This document shows positions 18,668 through 28,981 of a stretch of DNA of 64,000 nt, one piece after another. The translations under genes were made by a program, and so were the position numbers. Within the stretch, counting starts at the first letter, position 1, and each line of letters begins with the position of its first letter. The notes under the pieces were generated by a model. It was not told the origin of the DNA and did no database searches. It worked only from the letters and a program-made list of their open reading frames with translations. The stretch is from CBDCGV01 sp965216955 (GTDB lineage Bacteria; Bacteroidota; Bacteroidia; Chitinophagales; JADIYW01): NCBI GenBank assembly GCA_965216955.1, contig CBDCGV010000018.1, positions 620,001 through 684,000 of the forward strand. The letters run 5' to 3'.

Positions 18668-20846
18668 GCCACTAGCCATTCTATTGTGCTTGTATCTATC
18701 CTTTGTTTTAAATAGCCTGGGACAAGATGCAAAAAAAGACACTATCTATGCCCCCCCAAAGATTAATGAAAATAATATAAACCAATTAGAAAGCATTATT
18801 GAAAATTTAGAAAGTGAGGATGGTGAATTCGATAACAATACATTCTTAGAAGATCTCGAGTATCTAAAAGAAAAAAAGATAAATATTAATGTCGCGAATA
18901 AAGATGACTTGAGATCCATTGACATGCTTAATGAGTTTCAAATCAATGGTATCCAAAATTATATTGAGGCCTATGGGCCAATGCAAAGTATATATGAATT
19001 AAACGGCATACTAGAACTCGACAAAGAAGAAATTCAATACCTGAGTGACTATCTTTATATTGACGATAATAATTCATATCAATATAACAGCTTAAAGGAT
19101 CGATTAAAGAATGGTAAACACACCATTTTTTTATTGTACCAACAAGTACTTGAACAACAAGCTGGATATGAGGACAGAGACCCTGAATCAACCAGTCAAT
19201 CTAAATACTATGAAGGTATTAAGCCTAAATTATATGCCAGGTATAGATATCAGCACAGCAATGATTTAAGCTATGGTATTACCCTGGAAAAAGATGCAGG
19301 TGAACAGTTATTTAGCAAAGGCATTACATTTACGGATGCAAATGGCCAAGTACTTTCAAATTCATATAGAGGGGGAATTGATTATATTTCAGGGCACTTA
19401 TTTTTAAAAAACAGAAATCTTCTAAAAGCTATTGCGATTGGAGATTATGAAGTTAAACTCGGAGAAGGACTTGTAGTTTGGCAAGGATATAGCGTTGGAA
19501 AAACAGCAAATGATATAAACATTAAAAGAAGAGGTTTTCCAATAAAGCCTCATACATCAGCAAATGAAATAAACTACTTCAGAGGTGCTGCCTTTACTTT
19601 AGACCTACCGGCAAATTTTGAATTAACAGCATTTGGATCATTCAAAAAAATAGATGGAAATCAGATATTCAATAATGATGAGGAAGACCCCCTAAATGAT
19701 GTATTGAGTGACGAAATAACTTCTGTTCAAACCTCAGGATATCATAGAACAATAGGTGAGCTTTTAGATAAAAATGCTATTAATCAGAGTTCCGCAGGTG
19801 GAAATTTAAAATGGGTGGGAAAAATGGCAAGTGTAGGAGTTAATGCCATGTACAATCATATCTCAACCCCTCTAGGAACATCGGATGAGCCTTATAAAAA
19901 GTTTTTCTTTAGTGGACAAGATTTGATTAATGCAAGTATCAATTACTCCGTTCTTAAAAATAATGCTCATTTTTTTGGAGAAACAGCACTAAGTTCAAGC
20001 GACAAAACAAAGGGCATTGCCACTTTAAATGGAGTCATGTTTAAAGCCTCCGGAGCTGATATTTCAATACTTCATAGGTATTTTGATAAAAGGCACCAAA
20101 TACTTTATACCGATATTGCGAACGCTTTTGCTGAGGGAAGTCGCCCCCAAAACGAACATGGCTTATATGTAGGTATTTCTTTTTCACCATTTAAAAATGC
20201 TGTTCTTAATGGTTATATAGACTTATACAAAAGGCCATGGTTAGCCTATAGAGCAGATGCTCCCTCAAATGGTTTAGAAACACTAGCTCAGCTTACTTTT
20301 AAACCGAATAGAAAAATAGAAGCCTATGCAAGAGGAAAATTTGAAATAAAAGAGACCAATGCAGCAAATAACACCACAGAATTAGACTTTCTTGTTCCCA
20401 GTAAAAGAACAAATGTTCGCTTACATACTACTTACAAACTAAATGCAGAATTCTCTTTAAGAAGCAGAATTGAATTTGCTTTTTTCAATGATGGAGTAAA
20501 TGATTGGGAAAAAGGAATTCTTTTATATCAAGATCTCACCTATAGACATCCTTCTGAGAAATTTACCGCAACAGGGAGGTTTGCATTATTTCAAACAGAC
20601 ACCTATGATGCTAGAATCTATGCTTATGAAAATGATGTATTATATGCCTATTCTGTTCCGCCCTATTATGGTAGAGGAGCACGATATTATTTATTATTTA
20701 AATGGAGTATAACTAGGCATATGGATTTCTGGTTAAGATTTGCACAAACTTATTTCAATGACAGGGAAACCATTAGTTCAGGTGCTAATGAAATTGATGG
20801 AAATACCAGATCCGATATCAAAGTTCAGGTTAGGTTTAAATTTTAA
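18648..20846 (+). CDS. ComEA-like helix-hairpin-helix plus outer-membrane beta-barrel protein
   Basis: About 732 residues from the ATG at 18648. That start is preferred over 18636 because it leads straight into the signal peptide MSWIKNKPLAILLCLYLSF...LNSLG|Q. A helix-hairpin-helix motif follows (ININVANKDDLRSIDMLNEF, then QINGIQNYIEAYGPMQSIYE), like ComEA DNA-binding modules. The last ~550 residues are beta-rich, with aromatic strand ends and a C-terminal KVQVRFKF strand typical of an outer-membrane barrel. This pair of HhH-barrel and PorV-like genes recurs in Bacteroidota but has no firm function. DNA handling at the surface is a guess from the HhH motif. Confidence 0.65.
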   Translation: MSWIKNKPLAILLCLYLSFVLNSLGQDAKKDTIYAPPKINENNINQLESIIENLESEDGEFDNNTFLEDLEYLKEKKININVANKDDLRSIDMLNEFQINGIQNYIEAYGPMQSIYELNGILELDKEEIQYLSDYLYIDDNNSYQYNSLKDRLKNGKHTIFLLYQQVLEQQAGYEDRDPESTSQSKYYEGIKPKLYARYRYQHSNDLSYGITLEKDAGEQLFSKGITFTDANGQVLSNSYRGGIDYISGHLFLKNRNLLKAIAIGDYEVKLGEGLVVWQGYSVGKTANDINIKRRGFPIKPHTSANEINYFRGAAFTLDLPANFELTAFGSFKKIDGNQIFNNDEEDPLNDVLSDEITSVQTSGYHRTIGELLDKNAINQSSAGGNLKWVGKMASVGVNAMYNHISTPLGTSDEPYKKFFFSGQDLINASINYSVLKNNAHFFGETALSSSDKTKGIATLNGVMFKASGADISILHRYFDKRHQILYTDIANAFAEGSRPQNEHGLYVGISFSPFKNAVLNGYIDLYKRPWLAYRADAPSNGLETLAQLTFKPNRKIEAYARGKFEIKETNAANNTTELDFLVPSKRTNVRLHTTYKLNAEFSLRSRIEFAFFNDGVNDWEKGILLYQDLTYRHPSEKFTATGRFALFQTDTYDARIYAYENDVLYAYSVPPYYGRGARYYLLFKWSITRHMDFWLRFAQTYFNDRETISSGANEIDGNTRSDIKVQVRFKF

Positions 20847-20853
20847 AGAACCT

Positions 20854-22093
20854 TTATCGAGGAAAAATTGGTCTCTTAGAAAATACTGTATTACTATTCT
20901 CTAACCAAAATATTGCTTTCTCATTACTGCCTATTGGACCATATTTTACAGCATAAATATCAATGTCACCATCTCCGTCTATATCTCTATAAATTAATTC
21001 ATCTTCAAAATAAAACACTCCCATCCCTTCCATTTTCTTGAGCCTTGCATCATCCCAATACCAACTAATGCTGTCAAGTTTATTTTCTAGCCAATAAAAT
21101 TCCTCGTCACTATTGCGAACAATCATATCATTGTATCCATCACCATCAACATCCTCAATAGCTTCTGCGTCTAACCCAAAACCTGGTTCATAACCTATAT
21201 ATCTTTCAAAAACAGCTTCGCCATTATCTAAGCGCTGGTTAAAAATATAAACTACTTTATCAGAGCCTATGACTACAAAATCTGTTAATTCATTTTTATT
21301 CAAATCTCCAAAAGCAAAAGTTGTGATATATACATCATTAGGTAAAGATATCTCTATTGGTAACGAATTCAGGTCATTATCTTTATACAAATAAATGGGA
21401 GAAGTAAATCTATCTTTAATAAAAAAGTCCTTTTCTCCATTACCATAAATATCTTTGTAAAAGAAATTATTAGAAATATTCTTGAATCCATTTTTATATG
21501 GATGTGCCGAATAAGCAGCAGTAAAAAGTCCATTTCCAAGATTTTTGTGCCAAACAACTTCCAAATCATGTTCTTTATGAAAAATAGTATATACAAGATC
21601 TATCAAACCATCATTATTAATGTCTTGCAGTTGAAAATCATTAAAATAATCGGGATATTCTGAGCTGCCATCCAATTCTATATCCATAAAGCGATTCACT
21701 TTTACACTATCAGTTCCTAAGTCCGTAAACACTTCCATCTGACAATAAGTTATTCCTACAGAAATAGGTGTTCCAATACAACCATATATTACCGCATCTT
21801 GAAAACCATTGTTATCAAAATCGGCGACTCTTAAACCTTGATTCATCCTAGAGTTAAGTCTATCCACAAATAAAACCACCTCATCACCAAAAACACCATT
21901 CCCTAAATTAGGCAGTAAATGCATAACAACTCTGCTAAAAAAAATAATATCTAAATCCCCATCTTCATCAAAATCCACAAAGTGGTGGGCATCACTTGAA
22001 ACCAATCGATTAGAACTTAGATTATCAACAAAAATCATCGTTGCAACTTATCACCAAGAAAAAAAAGAAAATTAAATATAGAATTAGTCGCAT
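20854..22093 (-). pseudogene. FG-GAP/VCBS repeat lipoprotein with a frameshift in the first 25 codons
   Basis: The long frame (start 22038, 394 residues) consists of FG-GAP/VCBS repeats: FDEDGDLDIIFFS, FDNNGFQDAVIYG, INNDGLIDLVYTI, LNKNELTDFVVIG, VDGDGYNDMIVRN and IDGDGDIDIYAVK. These are calcium-binding-type loops of a beta-propeller. It lacks a signal peptide, but an ATG at 22093 in the neighbouring frame encodes MRLILYLIFFFFLVISCNDD, a textbook lipobox. The two frames join if one base is removed from the A5 run at 22030-22034 (T5 on the coding strand). The intact product would be a ~412-residue surface lipoprotein. This is either a real frameshift or a homopolymer error. Confidence 0.7.
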
Positions 22094-22185
22094 AGTAACA
22101 AAGATAGATATTGCCGTTTATATAAAAATAACATTGATGAGTTATATAAATAAATTCACTATGCGTTAAATCGAACTTTAAACTC

Positions 22186-22193
22186 TATTTTTG
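22186..22193 (+). promoter_or_regulatory. Candidate -7 element of lepA
   Basis: TATTTTTG fits TAnnTTTG and ends 5 bp before the lepA ATG, which would give a leaderless or near-leaderless transcript. No clear -33 element is seen. Confidence 0.3.
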
Positions 22194-22198
22194 CAAGC

Positions 22199-23992
22199 AT
22201 GGATCATCTTCGTAATTTTTGCATCATCGCACATATAGACCATGGTAAAAGCACTCTAGCAGATAGACTATTGGAAGTTACCAAAACCGTATCTGAACGC
22301 GATATGCAAAATCAAACATTAGATGATATGGATTTGGAGCGTGAAAGAGGAATTACCATAAAAAGCCATGCCATCCAGATGGCGTTAAATAGAAATGGTC
22401 GTCATTATACTTTTAATCTAATTGACACTCCGGGTCATGTTGACTTTTCTTATGAAGTTTCTCGATCAATAGCCGCTTGTGAAGGAGCATTATTATTAGT
22501 AGATGCCACTCAAGGCATTCAGGCTCAAACAATTTCTAACCTATATCTTGCCATAGATAATGATCTTGAAATTATTCCGGTCATTAATAAAATTGATATG
22601 GATGGTGCAATGATTGAAGAAGTTGCAGATCAAATTATCGATTTAATTGGTTGTGAAAGAGAAAGTATTATAGAAGCAAGCGGAAAAACGGGAATTGGTA
22701 TTGACCATATTTTTGATGCAATTATAGAAAGAATTCCTCCTCCAAAAGGAAATACTGAGGCTCCCTTACAAGCCTTAATTTTTGATTCTGTTTTTAACGC
22801 CTATCGTGGAGTAATTGCCTATTTCAGAATTTTTAATGGCACTATAAAAAAAGGCGACAAGGTAAGGTTTATAAATGCTCAAAGAGAATATGACGCGCAT
22901 GAAGTAGGCATTTTAAAATTAGACTTAGAGCCTAAACAAGAGGTCTTGGCTGGAGATGTTGGATACATTGTCACAGGGGTAAAAACATCTAGCGAAATAA
23001 AAGTCGGAGATACTATCACTTTAAAAGAAAATCCTTGTAAGGAAGTTATTAAAGGATTTGAAGATGTAAAGCCAATGGTTTTTGCTGGCATCTACCCTAT
23101 TGATACGGATGATTATGAAGATTTAAGAGACTCCTTAGAGAAACTTCAACTTAATGATGCTTCGTTAGTTTTTGAACCTGAAACTTCTGCAGCTTTAGGA
23201 TTTGGATTTAGATGTGGTTTTTTTAGGAATGTTACATCTAGAAATTATTCAAGAGCGATTAGATAGAGAGTTTGACATGTCTGTCATTACGACAGTACCT
23301 AACGTATCTTACTATGCATATACAAAAGACGGAAATAAATTAATCGTAAACAATCCATCGGATTTACCTGAAGGAACAAGTTTAGATTATGTTGAAGAGC
23401 CATATATCTATGCACAAATGATCTCCAAACCAGAATACATAGGAAACATCATGAATCTATGTATTTCAAAAAGAGGGCATTTAACCAATCAAATATATTT
23501 AAGTGAAAGTCGAGTCGAGTTAAGTTTTGAATTACCCCTAGCTGAAATTGTTTTCGATTTCTATGACCGACTAAAATCCATTTCTAAAGGATATGCCTCT
23601 TTCGATTATCAAATGGCAGACTACAGACAGTCCTCATTTAATTAAATTGGATATTCTTTTTAAATGGCGAAAAGGTTGATGCATTATCTGCTTTAGTCCA
23701 TAGAGATAATGCTTACGACCTAGGAAAGAAAATGTGTGCAAAATTGAAGGAATTGTTGCCACGTCAACAATTTATGATCGCTATCCAAGCTGCCATAAGC
23801 ACCAAGATAATAGCACGAGAAACCATAAGTGCATTACGAAAAGATGTTACTTCTAAGTGTTATGGAGGAGACATTACAAGGAAAAGAAAGCTACTAGAAA
23901 AACAAAAGAAAGGTAAAAAGAAAATGCGTCAAATTGGGAAAGTTGAAGTTCCTCAGCAAGCTTTCTTAGCTGTTCTAAAATTGAATGAATAG
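22199..23992 (+). pseudogene. lepA: Elongation factor 4 (LepA), interrupted by three single-T expansions
   Basis: Together the frames encode a complete LepA of ~596 residues, the family's normal length. They comprise the GTPase domain with AHIDHGKSTLADR (P-loop), RERGITIKS, DTPGHVDF and NKIDMDGA; domain II; CGFLGMLHLEIIQERLDREF after correction; and the C-terminal LepA-specific region ending KVEVPQQAFLAVLKLNE. Three extra thymines break the frame: T7 at 23218-23224 (six expected), T3 at 23637-23639 (two expected) and T5 at 23657-23661 (four expected). The shifts add up to +3, so the frame is restored at the end. LepA remodels stalled ribosomes and is usually dispensable. Homopolymer sequencing error is as likely as true decay. 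Confidence 0.88.
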
Positions 23993-24009
23993 TTCTTATT
24001 TCTTTGGTA

Positions 24010-24669
24010 ATGGAAATTTTTATTCCTATTTTATTTGTTGTTATCTTCTTAACTGTTGTTTTTGTAAGTTATTATTTCAGTAAAAAAAGCATCCTTATTA
24101 GAAAACTAAAAAAACACCCTGTAAATGACCTCACATTAATTAAAAAAGCTCAATTAACTAAGGTAGTAGGAACTGTTGAGCTTGTCGGAGATTCATTGAC
24201 AGCACCTCTAAGCAATAGACTTTGTGCTTATTATGAGGTAGAAGTGCAAAAAAAAGTAAGTAGAGGTAAAAATTCACATTGGGAAACAATAATACGCGAA
24301 GAAAAAACGAACAAGTTTATTATTAATGTTAAGCAACACAAAGTCTTTATAAATACAAAGAAAATCAAAAAATATATCGTAACAGATAAAAAATTCAATG
24401 CTGGCACCTTTAATAATGCAACCGAACCTTTAGAAAATTATTTAAAGGAACATGGACACAAAAGCACTGGTTCTCTAGGATTTAATAAAACACTTCGCTT
24501 TTATGAACGCATACTAGAGCCCAACGAAAAAATTGCCGTTCTAGGAATCGGCAAATGGGTAGATACGAAAAATCAAAAAATGCCCTTGAACTATCAAAGA
24601 ATATTTCTAATTAACCCTTTAGAAGACGGATACATTTATTTAAGCGACGAACCTAAAACATTTGCATAA
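24010..24669 (+). CDS. GIDE-domain membrane protein
   Basis: About 219 residues from the ATG at 24010 (a TTG lies two codons earlier). One N-terminal membrane helix (IFIPILFVVIFLTVVFVSYY) is followed by a soluble domain resembling the GIDE domain of MUL1-like proteins: VGTVELVGDSLTAPLSNRLC, then AYYEVEVQKKV, and later FYERILEPNEKIAVLGIGKW. The RING finger of the eukaryotic ubiquitin ligase is absent, as is usual in bacteria. The function in Bacteroidota is unknown. The gene follows lepA by 17 bp and may be cotranscribed with it. Confidence 0.6.
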   Translation: MEIFIPILFVVIFLTVVFVSYYFSKKSILIRKLKKHPVNDLTLIKKAQLTKVVGTVELVGDSLTAPLSNRLCAYYEVEVQKKVSRGKNSHWETIIREEKTNKFIINVKQHKVFINTKKIKKYIVTDKKFNAGTFNNATEPLENYLKEHGHKSTGSLGFNKTLRFYERILEPNEKIAVLGIGKWVDTKNQKMPLNYQRIFLINPLEDGYIYLSDEPKTFA

Positions 24670-24922
24670 ATAAATGCATTGGATCTACTGATTTAATTTA
24701 TATAATCGTTCACCCATTGGTATCAAAATATTTTCAATCCTTTTGTATAAAACCCAATTCATTTTGCATCACTTAGAATTCGACTTGATCTTCTTTGATA
24801 CTTAATATACTTCACCTCAATACAATATCCATTATTATTAAATTAGGCATAGTTTATGCATAGATGTTTTAGTAACTTGTGTATTCATAAAAACCTCTAT
24901 GGCAGTATACTAACTTTACAAA

Positions 24923-26809
24923 ATGAGAAAGAAATACTTTTTTTTTATACTTCTTAGTATTATTACTTCAAATGGGGTTAAAGCCGCTGATGTTTTTGAA
25001 GATTGGGTAAATCAATTAGAAAAGGATTATGATGACATCACTTTAGTTACCCCAATCAGAAACCTAGAAATTTCATTTGTATTTAACAGAGATAAAGCTC
25101 AACCAGAAGCAATAATCAAATATAAGATTGAAATAACAAGCTTAAAATCAAACAACATTGTAGAAAGTTTTCCTGTTTTTATAAATGATATGTCTATAGC
25201 TTATGATTTTAAGTTAAATGGCAAAGACTTAGACAACGACGAAATCTCCAACTTTGATTACCACGGAGAAAATATCTTTTATTCTGATTCTAAAGCAAAA
25301 GTTATATCGCTCAACTTTTCTAAAGTGGGAGATAAAAACACCATTGAATACAAAAGAAAAATTACGGATCTAAAATATATTGGACAGTTTTATTTTAACC
25401 ATAAATATCCTATTCAGCATGTTTCCATTCAAATTAAAATTCCTGATTGGCTGACACTTGATATAGAGCGATTAAACTTTGAAGGTGCCAACATCAATAT
25501 CGAAAAGCTTGGAACAAATGCTTTCAGATTTAGCAAGTCGTATCTAGACCCTTGGCACAAAGAAAAAAATGCGCCTGGCCCCACTTACCTATATCCACAT
25601 TTGCTCTTGTTACCAAAAGCATATAATCACTCAAATAAAGAAAATACAATTTTTAAAACTTTGGATGACTTATATGGTTGGTATAGAAGTCTTGTAAAGG
25701 ATATTGGGAACAATTCTGAAAAGTTAAATGAATTGGTTAAGGGATTAATTGATGGTAAAACTTCTGAAAAAGAAAAACTAAAGGTTATCTATTATTGGGT
25801 TCAGGATAATATACGGTACATTGCATTTGAGGATGGTATAGCGGGCTTTAAACCTGAAGCCTGCCAGGATGTTTTGGAAAAAAAATATGGTGATTGCAAG
25901 GGAATGGCCAATCTCACAGCAGAAATGTTAAAGATCGCTGGCTTTGATGCACGCTTAACTTGGCTAGGAACACGTAGAATTGCTTATGACTATACCTATC
26001 CTTCTTTAAATGTTGACAACCATATGATATGTGCAGTTATTCTTGGAGAAAAAATTTATTTCTTGGATCCAACTGAAAAATATACAGCTCTTGGAGAAAA
26101 TGCTACTAGAATAAGAGGTCAAGAAGCCTTAATCGAAGATGGAGAAAAATACTTAAGGAAGAAAATTAAAGGAACAAAGGACAATAAGCTTTCATACCAC
26201 ATAAAACTCAAATTGGAAAGTGAATCACTTATTGCTAATGTTCAGTATATAAGAACCGGCGAAAGTAAAACCGAATTCCTAAGACTTTTTAATATAATTG
26301 AAAAGGATGAATTTGAAAGGGAATTTGAAAGAATATTGGAAGATAGAAATCCAAACAATAGTGTAAAAAATATTAATTATCATTCTTCTGAAGATAGAGA
26401 TAAACCTATAGATATTTCTTATTCTTTAAAAATCGACAATGCCGTTTCCTTATTCGGCAATGAAGTTTATTTGAATATAGACCCCTATAAAGATTATGAG
26501 GAATGGACAATTGATAATAAAAGAAAGTTTGATCTTTTGCAGGATTTTCAGAAAGAAGAATTCTCACATATTGAGTTTGAAATACCTTCTGACATGAAAG
26601 TCACTTATCTACCTGAACCTCTATCCATTACAAATGATGAGTTCGAGATTTCTATCAATTATAATCTTGATGGGAACAAAATCAATTATTACAAGGTATT
26701 TAACTTTAAAAAAGACCACATTTCTAGAAAGAATTTTGATGTCTGGAATACAGCAATAAAAGACCTCAAACTTCACTATGAAGAAATGATTGTATTAGAA
26801 AAAAAATAA
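24923..26809 (+). CDS. DUF3857 and transglutaminase-like domain protein
   Basis: A 628-residue exported protein with a signal peptide (residues 1-21, ending VKAA). The N-terminal ~230 residues form a DUF3857-type beta domain. A transglutaminase-like core follows, with the full Cys-His-Asp triad visible: C325 (YGDCKGMANL), H367 (DNHMICAVI) and D382 (YFLDPTEKY). A C-terminal beta domain ends the protein. Such Bacteroidota proteins are assumed to be periplasmic peptidase- or transglutaminase-like enzymes of unknown substrate. A second DUF3857 gene begins 7 bp downstream, so the two form an operon. The 254-bp gap upstream shows no other feature apart from a weak promoter-like TAnnTTTA. Confidence 0.82.
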   Translation: MRKKYFFFILLSIITSNGVKAADVFEDWVNQLEKDYDDITLVTPIRNLEISFVFNRDKAQPEAIIKYKIEITSLKSNNIVESFPVFINDMSIAYDFKLNGKDLDNDEISNFDYHGENIFYSDSKAKVISLNFSKVGDKNTIEYKRKITDLKYIGQFYFNHKYPIQHVSIQIKIPDWLTLDIERLNFEGANINIEKLGTNAFRFSKSYLDPWHKEKNAPGPTYLYPHLLLLPKAYNHSNKENTIFKTLDDLYGWYRSLVKDIGNNSEKLNELVKGLIDGKTSEKEKLKVIYYWVQDNIRYIAFEDGIAGFKPEACQDVLEKKYGDCKGMANLTAEMLKIAGFDARLTWLGTRRIAYDYTYPSLNVDNHMICAVILGEKIYFLDPTEKYTALGENATRIRGQEALIEDGEKYLRKKIKGTKDNKLSYHIKLKLESESLIANVQYIRTGESKTEFLRLFNIIEKDEFEREFERILEDRNPNNSVKNINYHSSEDRDKPIDISYSLKIDNAVSLFGNEVYLNIDPYKDYEEWTIDNKRKFDLLQDFQKEEFSHIEFEIPSDMKVTYLPEPLSITNDEFEISINYNLDGNKINYYKVFNFKKDHISRKNFDVWNTAIKDLKLHYEEMIVLEKK

Positions 26810-26816
26810 AAAAGCG

Positions 26817-28973
26817 ATGATAAAAAAATATATTTCAATACTTGTTTTTGCCATTTCAATTTTCTCGTTTTCTATTGCACAATACCCTTATTACATGGGA
26901 AATCCTCTAAAAATAAAAACAAACGAACACCTCGTAGCTGAGTTTTGGGGAGATGGGACAAATGAACTATATCGAACGGAAATACCTAATGAGTGGGGAA
27001 AAGAATCAGCAGTTATCTTAAATAGATTTATTGAAAGAGAATATTATAGAAATGATGGCTATACAATGGCTTCATTAAACTCAAACCACAACATTGTAAA
27101 AATCCTAGACAAATCTGGTCTAGAAAAATATTCTACACTTCACTTTAAGCACATAGAAAATGACTATTCCTTCTATCAAGTCGCTATAAAAATTATAAAG
27201 CCAAATCAAGAGAGTGTTTTAATTGACTTTGAAGGAGAAGCAATACTTGAAGAACAAGGAAATGATAAGTACATGAAAATTGCTATCCCTAATTTAGAAG
27301 TCGGAGATATTATTGATTACTATCATTATTTAGAAATCAAGGTTCCTGTTGGGACCCAAAACAGCTTTAGCTTTGAACCAACTTACATGTTGTTTTCAGG
27401 AGAAGACCCAATTTTAAATTACACCTTAAACTTAGTAGCAGGACCATCGGCTTTAATAAACGCCAAACTAAGTGGGCTTCCTCCTATGAAGAGAGAGGTG
27501 TTTGCCAAGGGAAAACAAACATTTAACAAATACAGTATTAAATTAGAAAATATAGAGGAATATAATTCAGATAAAACGTGGTTTTATCCATACAGAGCAT
27601 TACCAAACTTAAGGTTTCAAGTATTTTTTAGCCCTTCAAATGGAACCAACGCCTCAATAGACAATTTATGCGGATATAGACCTTACCAAGAGAAAAAATC
27701 AGAGCAAAAAGTAATTAAGTACTTAAACAAAATGGTCAAACCAGAAGAAGTAGACAAAGCATTTTACAGTAGATTCAAGAGTTATTTGGGGTCAATAAAT
27801 AAAAGTATTAAAAATATTAGCCAAAAGGACCTTTTGGATGAGATGTATAACTTTTACAAAGCGTATTATGTTATTTCAGATTACGAGTACAATAACGATG
27901 AAAAAAGTTCAACCCAGTGGGAATTCATAAGAAGAACTTCGCATGTTTTAAGGACAGCCAAAGTCAATTTCAACATTGCTATTGGCTTTAGTAAGAAATA
28001 TAGTCATATTGATGAATTTGTCCTTGCAAATGAAATTACTCCTCTTTTAAAAGTGGGAGACACCTATTTGAATAATCCAAACGCTTTTACGCATATAGGT
28101 GAAATTCCAGAGCTACTACAAAATACGGAGATGTTTGTTTTTGACGCATCAAACGGCACACTTACTAAGGACAAATTTGGCTCTACAACGAATGAAGATA
28201 ATGGTATTGAAGTTTCTATAAAGGTAAAGCTCAATGAAGCTGATATGAGCGCAGCAATAATTGAACGAGATTTAACAATTAAAGGATCGAGCAAAAGTTA
28301 TTACCAATACAATCTGGTTAACCTCTACGATTATGTTAAAACATCAAATAACATTTACAATATTAAATCAAGAATAGAAAGCAGCAAAAATAAAAACAAA
28401 GGAGATGTAAGTGGCGAAATGAAAGAATTAATTGATGAAGAAAATCAGGCTATTAAAGATTTTCAACTGAAAGACATTAATGATGATTTTGATATAGAAA
28501 TAGATGAGTTGGACCATTTCAAAATTGTTCAATTGGGAAATACTCATTCAAAAAGTAAGTTTTCCTATGAGGACAAATTTATGCTTCCTAATTTCTCAAA
28601 AAAAGTGGCTAAGAATTACTTGGTTCCAATTGGGATGGTTATTGGATCACAAGTTGAATTAGAAGAAGAAGAACGAACCAGAACACATGAAATCTCTATG
28701 TCAACACCAAGAAGCTTTAAACACAAAATTACTTTTGATATTCCTACTGGTTATGAACTAGCAGAAATAGACGAGCTAAACAAAAATGTTGTCAATGAAA
28801 CCGGAAAATTTACTAGCAAGGCAGAAATAGAGGAAGATAAGTTAATCATTTATGTCAATAAGACCTATAACAATTATAGTGAGCCCTCTCAAAATTGGGA
28901 AAAAATGTTACTATTCCTAGATGCTGCGAACGATTTTAGAAATGAAAAAATTCTTCTAAGAAAAGTGAATTAA
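26817..28973 (+). CDS. DUF3857 domain protein, catalytically degenerate partner
   Basis: A 718-residue exported protein with a signal peptide ending FSIAQ near residue 21. Its layout parallels the preceding protein: an N-terminal DUF3857-type beta domain, a central region where the transglutaminase fold is expected (about 320-460), and a C-terminal beta domain. In that central part the YGDCKG and DNH motifs are missing, although a terminal FVFDASNGT resembles the Asp strand. It is probably a non-catalytic scaffold or regulator of its neighbour (inference). It starts 7 bp after that gene and converges on udk with 8 bp between stops. Confidence 0.75.
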   Translation: MIKKYISILVFAISIFSFSIAQYPYYMGNPLKIKTNEHLVAEFWGDGTNELYRTEIPNEWGKESAVILNRFIEREYYRNDGYTMASLNSNHNIVKILDKSGLEKYSTLHFKHIENDYSFYQVAIKIIKPNQESVLIDFEGEAILEEQGNDKYMKIAIPNLEVGDIIDYYHYLEIKVPVGTQNSFSFEPTYMLFSGEDPILNYTLNLVAGPSALINAKLSGLPPMKREVFAKGKQTFNKYSIKLENIEEYNSDKTWFYPYRALPNLRFQVFFSPSNGTNASIDNLCGYRPYQEKKSEQKVIKYLNKMVKPEEVDKAFYSRFKSYLGSINKSIKNISQKDLLDEMYNFYKAYYVISDYEYNNDEKSSTQWEFIRRTSHVLRTAKVNFNIAIGFSKKYSHIDEFVLANEITPLLKVGDTYLNNPNAFTHIGEIPELLQNTEMFVFDASNGTLTKDKFGSTTNEDNGIEVSIKVKLNEADMSAAIIERDLTIKGSSKSYYQYNLVNLYDYVKTSNNIYNIKSRIESSKNKNKGDVSGEMKELIDEENQAIKDFQLKDINDDFDIEIDELDHFKIVQLGNTHSKSKFSYEDKFMLPNFSKKVAKNYLVPIGMVIGSQVELEEEERTRTHEISMSTPRSFKHKITFDIPTGYELAEIDELNKNVVNETGKFTSKAEIEEDKLIIYVNKTYNNYSEPSQNWEKMLLFLDAANDFRNEKILLRKVN

Positions 28974-28981
28974 AGAAATAC

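Noticed and set aside
24670..24922. Riboswitch upstream of the DUF3857 operon
   Set aside because: No conserved fold was recognised. Only a TAnnTTTA-like element close to the ATG was seen, so nothing was annotated.
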